Source: Lantana camara
Taxonomy: Eukaryota; Streptophyta; Magnoliopsida; Lamiales; Verbenaceae
Length of the DNA stretch: 64,000 nucleotides
Assembly: GCA_037501455.1 (NCBI GenBank)
Contig: CM074861.1
Location: 37,092,001-37,156,000 of the forward strand
Direction: 5' to 3'
The notes under the pieces were generated by a model. The model was given only the letters and a program-made list of their open reading frames with translations, was not told where the DNA came from and searched no databases. Below are positions 47,920 to 58,405 of this stretch, in pieces. How positions within the stretch are numbered: the stretch's first letter is position 1; every line of letters starts with the position of its first letter. A program made the translations under genes and the position numbers.

Positions 47920-49037
47920 ATTATAAATAAGATTCATTTAACCCAAAGAAAACATGAGCGGTTTTACTAACCAAATTAAGCATACATATTCAAATAAAAA
48001 TAAAATACAAATTATAATTTAACTTCTCATGTTAATTTTATAATTTATATTCTGATTTTTTTTGTATATAAGTGAGTGTTTATGATGCACGAATACATAT
48101 GATACAACACAATTAGTATTTAGATTTGACAAGTGAGAGACGTCTAACACGATACTTGCCAACAACATGACACAATGCGATAAAAAAAATATCTTTAGAA
48201 GTATTTTTTGCATCATAGATGAGTATTAATTTAAAATTATAAGTTTTTTATATTTGTATACATAAGAGAGTACTTTAAAATTTTAAATGTCAATTGAGGT
48301 CTCATTATAATATTTAATTAAGATTAAAAAATTATATTTTAAATAATTTTATTTTAATAATTTAGCTATTAAAAATATTCAAATAAATCATATATTTAAT
48401 GTGCAGCACACATTGTTTTTAATAATGTAGATAAAAATATTACAGACTCCATCGTTAAGTATTTAAAATGTATAAGTTGTCTCATTCTGTTAGGCTTTAA
48501 CTGATTTTATGAACGAACCGACTATTTTACCCCAACTTAAAAAGTTTAAGATATTGAAGAAAATATAAATTTATTTATTTGTTAAATACTCGAGCTTAAT
48601 TTAAAATTTAAAATTTTTTGAATGTTTTATTTCTTAACTTTTAAATTAATGGTAAAACTGGTTAGTTTAATTATTAATGAACCTAAAATGTAAAGAAATG
48701 AGGTTAATTAATTGATAATTTACAAAACTTATTAGCGTAATATCATGTAATATCTCCATGATTCCATCTATATAAAGGGATACGTGTTTTAATAATACAA
48801 TCTCATTGGCCTCACCTGTACTTGGCTCCGCAAGCGATCAAAATTGCAATTTCAGCAACAAATATCACCTTTAATTTCTAATTCTCCATAAACTTTTTCA
48901 TATAAATACATATATCAAACCTTAGAATATCAATTAGCAAGAATCACCCTTAAACACAATACATGGGGATGCGTAATCTACTAATCAAAACGAGGATTAG
49001 TTTCTAGTGTCAATTGTCATGCGAACATATATAATAA

Positions 49038-50345
49038 GGGTAATTTACATCCAAATACCCTGTGTTATACGAAATTATCACTAAAAACCCTATCAAAAAA
49101 AAAAATATCAAAAAAAACCCTATATTTTTAAAAATATGTATAAAAAACCCTACGATTAGAACGTGCACTAAACGCGCGTTGACTGCAAGTATGATTGAGT
49201 TTTTTATCACTTTCTCACTTAAAATGATTATTTTGCCCATGTATTAATTTAAATTAAAAAAAAAAAAAAAGAAAACGAAAGAAGGGGGAAGACTTCGTCT
49301 TCTTCCCCCTATACACCGCGCTTTTCTGGAGAAGAAATCCGGTAATGGTGGGGGTGGACAAGAGATCCAGCGGGAGCGACGGTGGTTGGGCGATGGAGGT
49401 GGAGAGGCGGCGGCGGCGGCGGCGTTGGGCCATGGACGGCGGGGATCTGAGGCTGTGGGAGACGGTGGAGGACGAGATCGACAGGCAACGGCGGCGGAGA
49501 TGTAGGACTGTGTGAGGTGGTGGAGATGGAGAGAAGAGAGGCGGCGGCGGCGTTGCGCGACCTGAAGTGAAGAGGCGGCGGCGGCTTTGAGCGACGGAGA
49601 TCGAGAGGAGATGGCGGCAGTGGCGTTGGACGGCGGAGATCTGGGCTGTGTGAGGCGGTGGAGATGCAGAGAAGAGCGGCGGTGGCGACGTTGGGCGGCG
49701 GAGATCGGCGGCGGGAGGCGAGAACGCGGCGGAGGCGGTTTGGGCATTTGAGGAAGACGATGAATGTATTATATATGTATATACAGATGTGTGTATCTGT
49801 GTGTTATATATATATATATATATATATATAAATTATCATGCATAAAAAAAATAAAAAAATATATATATAAATTATTATTATAGTGTATTATTATATACAT
49901 ATATATAATTATTTCTTAATTTATTAATATTTTTAGTAAATATGATATTATAATTTAAAAATGTAATTTGCATATTATAAATTTTTAATTTGAATTTTTT
50001 AATATTTTTTTTGAAAAATTAACTATAAATATATTTTAAATGTTTTTTATAGATTCATTATATATATTATGCTATAATGTTTATATATATTATATATTTA
50101 TAACACTATTTAATAGATATAATAATATAATTTAAAATTTAAAAATTTATTGTATATAATATATATATTAAATAATATGTAAGTGTATATGTATTGTATA
50201 TATATTTTATTAATATGCATAATATGTATTATGTATATTATATATATAGATGCAATAAATTTGTTAATTTATTAATATGCTTATGTATATATTAAATAAG
50301 ATTTTATAAATTTATTGTATAATATATATATATATATGTATTATG

Positions 50346-50388
<43 letters not shown>

Positions 50389-50577
50389 ATAAATTGTTAA
50401 TTTATTGATATATTGTACAAGGGTATAATGGACTTTTCAACTTTTTTTGTTGACCAAATAGAGGTAGGGGGCAGTGAGTTTATTTAATAAAACTCAGGGT
50501 TTTCTGTATCAGTTTTTTTTTCATAGGGTTTTTTATGATGATTTCGAATAACACAGGGTTTTTGGGGTTGTTAGCTC
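49038..50577. mobile_element. Non-autonomous MULE with GC-rich insert
   Basis: 1540 bp with a perfect 10-bp duplication TATATAATAA at 49028-49037 and 50578-50587. Terminal inverted repeats share ACCCTGTGTTAT and CGAAAT-ATCA-AAAAACCCTAT blocks, with some mismatch at the outermost bases. The interior has a GC-rich 500-bp block (49270-49760) and then extremely AT-rich DNA with long TA repeats near 49806-49830 and 50350-50385. No transposase is encoded. Confidence 0.82.
49244..49747 (-). other. GC-rich open frame inside the MULE (167 codons)
   Basis: Begins MPKPPPPRSRLPPPISAAQRR and is rich in Pro, Arg, Ser and Ala. It contains two related segments, SSLHLHRLTQPRSPP and SSLHLHHLTQSYISA, reflecting an internal DNA repeat of the type GAGGCGGTGGAGATG on the plus strand. 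It ends in a Phe run from the poly-A stretch at 49257-49270. No family is recognised. It may be a captured host-gene fragment carried by the MULE or simply a stop-poor GC-rich frame. No promoter evidence was seen. Confidence 0.35.
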
Positions 50578-50587
50578 TATATAATAA

Positions 50588-51065
50588 GAGAGCATTTACT
50601 TCGATATTTTACCATCTACCATTTCTTGATTATGAACAGTAAATTTTTTTGCAAAATAGGCAGGTGGTCTTTTTACTTCAATATGCACTACTTTTCTTAT
50701 GCAGCTTATAAGAATTGCCCATTTACTTCAACATACAACTGCGCACCGGTTAATGCTACATTTTACACTACTTTTGCCCTTGTAAGAATGGCTGTGAATT
50801 TAATGCCAACTTACTATGTGTATTAATGATTTTTGAAGGTCCTCGTAACTGAGGTGGCACACACACTCTGTAAATTAAAGAAGTACCAGGGACAACAGCG
50901 TAATTTCTCCTCACTAAGAAAAGCTGGCTATTTGACAATGCCTTGAGAAGGCGTCTAACATCTCTAATTGGCATTTCAGCGGGGCTCTGAGATTGTGGCA
51001 TATTGATTCACAATTAAAGTAAATGGTGGGAAAGGCCCCCTTTTTCCACCAAAGTAAATGCTCTC
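50588..51065. mobile_element. PIF/Harbinger (Tourist-like) MITE
   Basis: 478 bp with 14-bp terminal inverted repeats GAGAGCATTTACTT and AAGTAAATGCTCTC and a 3-bp TAA duplication at 50585-50587 and 51066-51068. The left TAA is also the last three bases of the MULE duplication, so the two elements abut. No coding capacity. A related right end (AAGTAAATGAGCTC) occurs near 52732-52745. Confidence 0.75.
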
Positions 51066-51727
51066 TAAGACTTATGCATGTCGCATTCAACATCGAAGAC
51101 GACTGCTACATTTACGCTATCGTCCAGAGTAGTTTAAATGGTCCAACAACTTAATAATTCAGTTCCCTTTTCTAGCTGAATGTGATGTGATCAAGAACAT
51201 TTATGTTATTGGAGCATGCTGCATCCTAGATTAGAGCAAGTTGCATGTATTCTGCAATTAAATTAAATTTGAATTGAATTGAATTTCACGCTCTAGGCTA
51301 ATTAGACCCACGAATCTCTAATTGTTCGGGCATGAGCATGCGAGGGTGTGTTAACATGTCCCACGTAGCATAAAAAACCAGCCTAGGTGTGCACAGGGTG
51401 TGTTAACATATCTCACATTGAATAAAAATCAAAACATGTGCTAGTTAATAAATATTTGACAGACCTCATTTACTAGTTTTTAAGGTGAGTTAAGCCGAAC
51501 ACATACTTTCACAATACACTTCTAACAGATACACCCAAGCAACTTTACTAGGTTAAGCAACTTTACTAGGTTCAGATTCTTAATCTTTGTGGCTGCCACC
51601 ATTATGTGATAAGTACCAAAGACTAAATCCATATAATGTTTTACAGAATCAGTACTATCTATCCATACAACAAATGGTCCAGTATTAGTTGAAAGCTTCA
51701 TATGTTAACTTTTCTGGGTCGAACAAC

Positions 51728-51735
51728 TATATAAA
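51728..51735 (+). promoter_or_regulatory. TATA box of the MLP-like gene
   Basis: TATATAAA, 41 bp upstream of the ATG at 51776. It fits a plant core promoter with a very short 5' untranslated region. Confidence 0.65.
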
Positions 51736-51775
51736 GACCACTGACATGGATTAGTTTAATTAATTGTAATAAGAA

Positions 51776-52316
51776 ATGGGAGTAAAGTGCAAACTTTTTT
51801 CGCAGATAAACATAAAGTCGGATGCAAATGAATACTATGATTTGTTTAGGAGCAAACTCTGCCACTTAACGAAAATCTGCCCAGGTACAGTGCAGAGTGT
51901 GGATCTATTAGGATTTAGGAGGCCAATGGGGAGTTGTTCGATCTATCGTCTCCTGGAAATGTAACATAGGTATCGAAAATCTCCGTAATTATATTGTGCT
52001 AATAATTGTTATCAATGGCTGCACAAAGAAAATTTTCTAAACTAAAAAACGTATATAATTAACAGGAGGCGAAGAGATGGTTGCGAAAGAGATTATTGAA
52101 GGCGCAGACGACGCCCGGAAAACGATCACTTACAAAATGATTGAAGGAGAAGTGCTGCAATCTTACTACAACACACTCAAATTTCATCTTACTATGGACT
52201 GCAATGGAGGAGACAACCTTGTTGTTACATGGACAGCTGAGTACGAGAAGAAGTTTGAGGCTGTGCCTGAACGGCAACCTCTCTTGGACGCCCTTAGAGC
52301 TCCTTTACTTTTCTAG
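51776..52316 (+). pseudogene. Major latex protein (Bet v 1 superfamily) pseudogene, two exons
   Basis: Exon 1 at 51776-51969 starts MGVKCKLFSQINIKSDANEYYDLFRSK and matches the N-terminus of plant MLP proteins, small cytosolic ligand-binding proteins of the Bet v 1 fold. After VQSVDL the frame shifts by one base (about 51906-51925), and the conserved W-G-V-V...W segment is then read in another frame to a donor GT at 51970. The intron is 51970-52065, ending AACAG. Exon 2 at 52066-52316 includes VAKEIIEGADDARKTITYKMIEGEVLQSYYNTLKFHLTM and VVTWTAEYEKKFEAVPERQPLLDAL, then stops roughly ten residues short of the usual C-terminus. The intron position is the family one. A sequencing error at the frameshift cannot be excluded. 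Confidence 0.82.
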
Positions 52317-53007
52317 TTGGCTAATCATTGTCAATGAGTTATTTATGATTTTTTTCTGGTTATATAAACCTGTGCCCTCTTTACTTTAATTGGAAAACAT
52401 TGCTCTTAAATACACTAGATTGTTGGACTCTTTACATTGTTGGTTTTTAAACAAGATTAAAGGTATACATTTATAATTTTGTCTCCGCATTGGGAACTGA
52501 ACAATTTTGTCCTGTATTGGCAAGTATGTAATTTTTCTTTGAAAAGCAAGGACAAAGTTGTCAATTCGTCTTATCCAATTCAACTGGCTTATTTAGCCAC
52601 AATTTTTTTAATGGGTATATAACCCATCATTTCCCATTGTTAACCTGAGGCTCCGGTTTTAGGCCTTAATTAAATAGTAAAGTAAAAGGCTGGCAAACCC
52701 CTGAAGCATAACCAACCCGCTATTTTCCACTGAAGTAAATGAGCTCTTATTGTTATGACCAAAGCAATTGAGCGTAATTATATGCTTGTGCCAAATAGTT
52801 AAGATGATAGACCTTCTTAACCCCTCTTATTGTGGCAACAACTTTATATGATCATGTTCGTGTGATAAATAAGTGATTTAGTAACTTGAATGTGATTGAC
52901 TTCCCCTTTTGCAATATTACCTACATTTTAGTGTTGCACCTTGCACGGCTGTGTTTACAGAATATAATATTTAACGGTTTTAGTTCCCTTTCTTGGAATA
53001 TTAATAA
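52317..53007. other. Downstream region of the MLP-like pseudogene
   Basis: AT-rich, no supported gene. Contains the Harbinger-like right end near 52725-52745 without a matching left end. Confidence 0.45.
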
Positions 53008-54936
53008 GAACAAATTTCATGTTTAATCCTTAAAATTGCGAGTTTGTGTCACTTTAGTTCTTGAAATTTTAAAAGTAATAAATAAGTCCCCAATATTTTT
53101 AATTTGTTTCAAATTAATCCTTCAATAACTTTTTCAATAAGAATGTGACCGGAAAAAAATTCATGTGCACTAGATATGCAATTACACTACAAAAAAATAA
53201 GCTATTACTACACAATTGTCCCTTCACTTTTTTATAATCATAACACAGTTGAATCTTCGTACACTTTTTCAATAAGTGTAGTAAAGAGTAAAATAATTAA
53301 TTTTAATTTCCTTTTTTATTTTTTTCTTCCTACACTTTTTCAACAAGCATGGTAAAGAGTGAAATACTTTTTTTTTAATTTAGTTTTTCATTTATTAAAT
53401 ATATTTTACCGCTAAAGATTTTGTCACCAATTATTTACCGCTCAAAAAATTTTAGATATTTTCAAAATCTTATCAACAAATGAAACCACAAAAATAAAAT
53501 CTCACAGTAACTGAAAGCGATAAGTTTCTCTTCCATTATCTTTCTTCTCATAACTTCTCTACAGCTTATTCTATTGTGTCAAGATAAATTTATCTTCCAT
53601 TATCTTTCTTTCCATATAACTTCTCTACCATTTATTCTACTGTATTAAAGAATTTCTTCTTACTGTATTATAGAATTTTTTCCAACCAGTCAAGAAGGCA
53701 AAAAAAATTAAACAAAATTACAGGTATAATCACTTTTTGCTTTGTATATTTATATATTTGCAGATTTGTCTTACTAAAGGTTTATAGTTCTATATTATAG
53801 AAATTCCTTTGGAAAGGCTTTACTAATAGAAAATATTGAAGATTGGTAAATTACAGGTATAATTTATTATTCTCTTTGTATACATATTCACATTCATCTT
53901 ATATTAAGGTTCAATTAGTCTTAACTGATATGTTATTTTGGTATATGAGTTGTACATAATTGATGACAGATCAGTTCTCTAATTAATTTCTTTTCATGTA
54001 ATTGTAGGTATGGAATAGCGCACAAGGAGATATATGGATAGTTCAAGCATATAAAGTTGGAAGTTCTTTTAATTTTTAATTTTTTGTGTAGTGTTTTGGT
54101 TCAAAATAGACCAATTTTTTCTTTACAATATAGTTATGTACATATATTACGATTGTATTTTAGTTATATTTATTATGTCTTTGTATATTTATTAAATGAA
54201 TATTGTATTTGGATCTTGAATTATAGTGAGATACAAAATTTATTAATGTTAACTACATGTTGATTAGTAACTTGTGTCTTTATACAGGTTTATTTTTTGT
54301 TCCATTACATAAAATATATAAGACCTTGTAGTGTGTTTCATTATGTAAAATATATCAGACCTTGTAGTGGTGCATATATAGATGCAACAACTATTCGATT
54401 AAAACAAAAAACTATTCGTAATTATGAATCTAATGTAATATGCATTATAGCAAATTTATTAATATAATTATTTAAATTTTATTTTATTTGAATTCTTAAA
54501 ATATAAAAATGCATTTTAAAGTGTAGTTTGAATTTTCTATTGCTACACTTTAAAATGTAGGGTAGATAAAAATTATGTTCCTACACTTCAAACTGTAGTA
54601 TAAACTCTTACTACATCAATCGTTATTACACTTGCAAAAAATGTAGTATGATTTCAAATGTAGTAAGATGTTTATTCTCCCTACACTTTGAAGTGTATGG
54701 ATAACCTATTTCTTTTTGTAGTGAATAGTAAGGTGTTCTTTTCTTGTACCCTTAAGGTGACACCCGTCAAAACCTGTTATATAATTTCTTTCTGGGCACA
54801 TGTTCATTGAAAAAATTATTGACGGCCTAACTTGAAACAAATTAATAACTTTAGGGACTTATTTGTTATTTTTAAAACTTTAGGGACTAAAGTGATACAA
54901 ACTTGAAACTTTAAGGACTAAACATGGCATTTGCTC
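53008..54936. mobile_element. MULE-type MITE split by a CACTA element
   Basis: Outer terminal inverted repeats of over 100 bp: the left end (53008-53150) reads GAACAAATTTCATGTTTAATCC and the right end (54815-54936) is its approximate reverse complement (excerpts here and in the sequence). Flanking 9-bp sequences TATTAATAA (52999-53007) and TAATAATAA (54937-54945) match at 8 of 9 positions, a duplication length typical of Mutator elements. No coding capacity remains. Confidence 0.72.
53185..54723. mobile_element. Non-autonomous CACTA (En/Spm) element
   Basis: 1539 bp with CACTACAAAAA at the left end and TTTTTGTAGTG at the right end; the inverted similarity extends to AATA-GCTATT and AACCTATTTC. 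Subterminal palindromic motifs of the form CTACACTT..AA.TGTAG recur near 53258, 53330, 54543, 54580 and 54680, as expected for CACTA transposase-binding repeats. The 3-bp flanks (TTA and AAT) do not match as a clean duplication. No transposase frame was found. Confidence 0.78.
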
Positions 54937-55306
54937 TAATAATAATTTTACACACAAGAATAGTGACTATCAATTAGCCTAGTGGGATGAGATACTACAT
55001 AAGGTAAGATAGACTTAGGTAAGCTTCAAATGCTAGATCTTCTGAGTTGAATAACTAGTTGAGTTAGGAGTATCATCCTCAAATTGGGGTACGGTACGTG
55101 AATTCGACCTACTGAGAAACCAAAAAAAAAACTAATTCCTAGTGCCCTAACTCCTACCGAAGGAGAAATATCAATGGTTTTATCCAAGCCACTGGCTAGA
55201 AGAAACCTGGCAACAAAAAGAGAGAAATTATCTAAGAATAATGAAATGTTATTGATGCCCTTCCAGCAAGTGAACGAACTGATTCTGTTAATGTCTATTC
55301 TTTGTC
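54937..55306. other. Intergenic DNA without recognised features
   Basis: Mixed-composition DNA between two MULE-type elements. No open frame or repeat is supported apart from the flanking target-site duplications. Confidence 0.5.
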
Positions 55307-56696
55307 GGGATAATTGCGAATAGCCCCCTGAGGTTTGGCGAAATTACATATCACCCCTTGAGGTTTGAAAAATTAAGAACTCCCCCCTAGCCTGTTATTT
55401 CCTCCGTTAAATTAACGGAATGTGTGAAATTTATTATTTTGCCCCTAATATGCTGAAATTCAGGGGGGTATATGTAATTAAGAGCAAAAGGTAAGGGGGT
55501 TAATGCAATGACTGAAATTCTTAGGGGGGTTCATGTAAATACTTGAGTTTTGTGTCCACCTAAATTTTTTTTTTTCAATGAATATTACTTAATGATATTT
55601 TAATATTTTTATGATAAACTAATTTCATACATAGAGTTTATGGATACCTAATATTTTTCTGTAGATATTGATCTTGTATGTTCAACGTTTGAAATAATTA
55701 TTTAATTGACTCTAATGGATATTTATGTGAATTTACTAATGCATTTATTGATATTGGTGTGTTTGTTATGATTTTCAATTTTGAGGGAAAAATTTGGTAA
55801 TGCACTGATCGATACTTGTGTGGTTTTTTTATATGAATTTTTATTTTTAGGAAAAGATTGTTATAATTGCAAATAAATTATTTTAAATTAATTTTAAATG
55901 AACTTGTACAAAATATATTAAAACTAAGATACAAATATAAGAGGGAATCTATAACTTTCTATCATATTTCATAAAAATAAATATGCATGGAATATCTAAT
56001 TTAATTTATATTTATAGATAAAATATTAAATTTTAATTAAATAATAACTTTTTAAATACAAAAAATCCAAATTTAACTAATATTACAATTATATCATTAA
56101 ATTTAAGAAATTACAATATACTCCCTAAGGGCATTTTTGGAATGTAAATATGAGTTTAAACGGTGTAATTAACGGTGGTGAAATTTGTGAGAGAGAGTGT
56201 AAAGGTTAGGGGTGATAAGAACCCCACGTATATGACGTGAAATGAAAATTAAACTAGGGCCTAATTGATAACACATGATTAGGGCTTTTATTACAACTTA
56301 AAGACTCAAATAAACGTGCACTTTATGGCTGCATCATGGATGAATTGTGCACTTAAGAATATTATACTCTTCATGGCATGAACTTGTAACCGCCACATGC
56401 TCTTCTTGAATGACCCAAATGAGGGCTTGAACTTTGGCATGTAACTCTTTAGCCTTAGCCCTTGTAATTGGCCCCTTATAATCGATTATATTGTCATCTT
56501 GTGCCGCTCCTTGATTACGTTCAGTTACATGATTTCTTGCATGGGAATTGTCCTCGACGTAATCAACTCCATCTCCATGTTCCAAGCTAGAGTTAGGGCT
56601 TCGGTTCACATCAAGGGGGGAGTTCGTAATTTCTCAAACCTCATGCGGTAATCTGTAATTTCGCCAAACCTCAGGGGGGCTGTTCGTAATTATCCC
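55307..56696. mobile_element. Non-autonomous MULE with nested retroelement fragment
   Basis: 1390 bp with long inverted repeats starting GGGATAATTGCGAATAGCCC and, from the other end, GGGATAATTACGAACAGCCC; both continue into GAGGTTTGGCGAAATTACA. Flanking 10-bp sequences ATTCTTTGTC (55297-55306) and ATTCATTGTC (56697-56706) match at 9 of 10. The right inverted repeat is interrupted from about 56228 to 56612 by DNA with a retroelement-like frame. Confidence 0.82.
56334..56609 (-). pseudogene. Retroelement polyprotein C-terminal fragment (probably gypsy)
   Basis: A 91-codon stretch containing YKGPITRAKAKELHAKVQALIWVIQEE. The GPITRAKAK block is typical of the region after integrase in plant gypsy polyproteins. 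It lies inside the right terminal inverted repeat of the MULE, so it arrived after, or was captured by, that element. It has no other domains. Family assignment is by motif only. Confidence 0.5.
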
Positions 56697-56706
56697 ATTC
56701 ATTGTC

Positions 56707-57249
56707 CCATCTGTATTAAACTAAATTAATTCTGACTTATTATTTTTAAGAAATTTTTTAATATAATTAAAATTAGTATTCTTATTGGTATATATAAATG
56801 AACTAATATACCATACATAAAAAGAAAAGTAAATCATATTCTTAAATCCTTTAGAAACTAATATTGTATGAATTAAATTAAAATATTATTGGTTCAAATA
56901 CCTAGCACTTGCGGTTTTAAGTTCCAAAATAGGGGCTCGAGAAATCAAAATTACTGTCCAAAAAATCAATTTAAACAAGTAGCTTGTCGCAGACATATAA
57001 ACTTTTCCGCATTTAAAAATTCAATTTCCTTTATTTTGGCTTGATGATATGATATTGGGCAATGGGCATCCATACTCGGAATAGTTTAAGTGCAAAAACG
57101 ACGTTCATCCATACAAATTGCTATGGAGAATCAGTTCCATGTTTGCAAGAAAATGGTCCAAAAATAAAAAGCTGATCAATTTCTCAAGTATATAAAGGCC
57201 ATGCACTACCCAAGTTCGTCATTACAATTGCCACATACAGATCAAATAC
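56707..57249. other. Host-like DNA with a TATA box next to Element 6
   Basis: AT-rich with no gene. TATATAAA at 57189-57196 is followed by a 5'-UTR-like stretch that runs into the LTR region of Element 6. It could be the promoter of a host gene whose coding part was displaced to the right. Confidence 0.35.
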
Positions 57250-57435
57250 TGATAAGTTGAAAGAAAAACAAAGGTAAAAAGAGTTGTCGAATTCATTGCT
57301 TGATTGAATATTCTGTTACATCCCAATTACACGGAAGAAGGAAAAATATATAGAAAAGAAGTCCCAAGATTTAGGGAGACAAATATCCCTTAGAATTGGT
57401 CCATGATACGTCTTTCCTATTTTATAAAGTCAACA
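57250..57435 (-). repeat. Element 6 3' LTR (left boundary approximate)
   Basis: Ends in CAACA at 57435 next to the polypurine tract. The partner LTR is outside the window, so the start cannot be fixed. Confidence 0.5.
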
Positions 57436-57442
57436 CTCCCCC

Positions 57443-58357
57443 TCAAGTAAGGTCGGGGGATATCCAAACTCCTAACTTGCGCAATGTATCATGGAACACA
57501 TGTCCTGTAACGGCCTTTGTAAGAATATCTGCCAACTGGTCTTCCAATCGAACAAACGGGAGAGAAACAATCCCTTCTTCCAACTTTTCTTTAATGAAAT
57601 GACTGTCAATCTCCACATGCTTCGTCCTGTCATGTTGCACAGGATTCTCTGAAATATGAACCGCCGCTTGATTGTCACATTTCAAAGGACAAGCTCCTAT
57701 CTGGGCAAATCCCAACTCTGTCATTAACTTTCTCAACCAGAGGACTTCTGCCAACCCTTTAGCAATTCCTCTGAATTCTGCCTCAGCACTAGACAAAGCA
57801 ACGACCTTCTGCTTCTTGCTTCTCCACGTGACTAAATTTCCTCCAACAAACATAAAGTAGCCAGAGGTCGATCGTCTGTCAACTGGACTCCCTGCCCAAT
57901 CTGCATCCGTGTATGCTTCTATCTTCAAATGACCATTGTTTCTGAAAAGAACACCCGTATCAGGAGACCCTTTCAGATATCTTAATATCCGTAGTGTTGC
58001 TTCCATATGCTCCTTTTGGGGGCTATGCATAAACTAACTTACTACACCGACTGCATATGCAACATCTGGTCTAGTCTGTGAGAGATATATGAGTTTCCCA
58101 ACCAAATGTTGGTATCTTGCTCGATCAGCTGGTTCAGCACCCTCAGTGATTCGTAATCCATGATTGCTTACCATGGGTGTTTCACTGGGCTTACAGTCCA
58201 CCATTCCTGTTTCTGCCAGTAAATCAAGAATATACTTTCTCTGTGACAGATAGATCCCCTGGTTTGATCGCATGACCTCGAACCCAAGGAAGTACTTCAA
58301 ATAACCCAAATCTTTCATTTCAGACTCTCCAAACAAACTTTCCCTGAGATGCCTCAT
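57443..58357 (-). pseudogene. Element 6 RNase H and reverse transcriptase connection region
   Basis: 58034-58357 (MKDLGYLKYFLGFEV...KLIYLSQTRPDVAYAVGVVS) is the reverse transcriptase C-terminus. A stop at about 58031 separates it from 57443-58030, which has YTDADWAGSPVDRRSTSGY, SSAEAEFRGIA, KCDNQAAVHI, RTKHVEIDSHFIKEKL and DQLADILTKAV. Apart from that stop the RNase H is complete, with all acidic motifs present. Confidence 0.88.
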
Positions 58358-58405
58358 CTCCTCAAAGTCATTCCCTGAGATGTCTCATCTCCTCAAAGTC
58401 ATTCC
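58344..58405 (-). repeat. 31-bp tandem duplication in Element 6 pol
   Basis: Two adjacent 31-bp units, 58344-58374 and 58375-58405, differing at one base (C or T after CTGAGATG). Because 31 is not a multiple of three, it shifts the frame just after YVDDMIITGND. Confidence 0.85.

Larger units (their letters stand above)
48430..51690. repeat. Duplicated upstream region, copy 2 (latex-protein side)
   Basis: Diverged counterpart of 21200-22310, in the same orientation. It was enlarged by a MULE (49038-50577), a Harbinger-like MITE (50588-51065) and a further 300-bp stretch absent from copy 1 (about 51215-51540). The last stretch contains two copies of GGGTGTGTTAACAT about 53 bp apart, and it is followed by a short tandem repeat of AAGCAACTTTACTAGGTT near 51537-51572. 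It ends at the promoter of the MLP-like pseudogene. Confidence 0.6.

Noticed and set aside
49806..50385. TA-rich tracts as a centromeric or origin-like signal
   Set aside because: They are simple TA repeats inside a MULE, without satellite-like periodicity.
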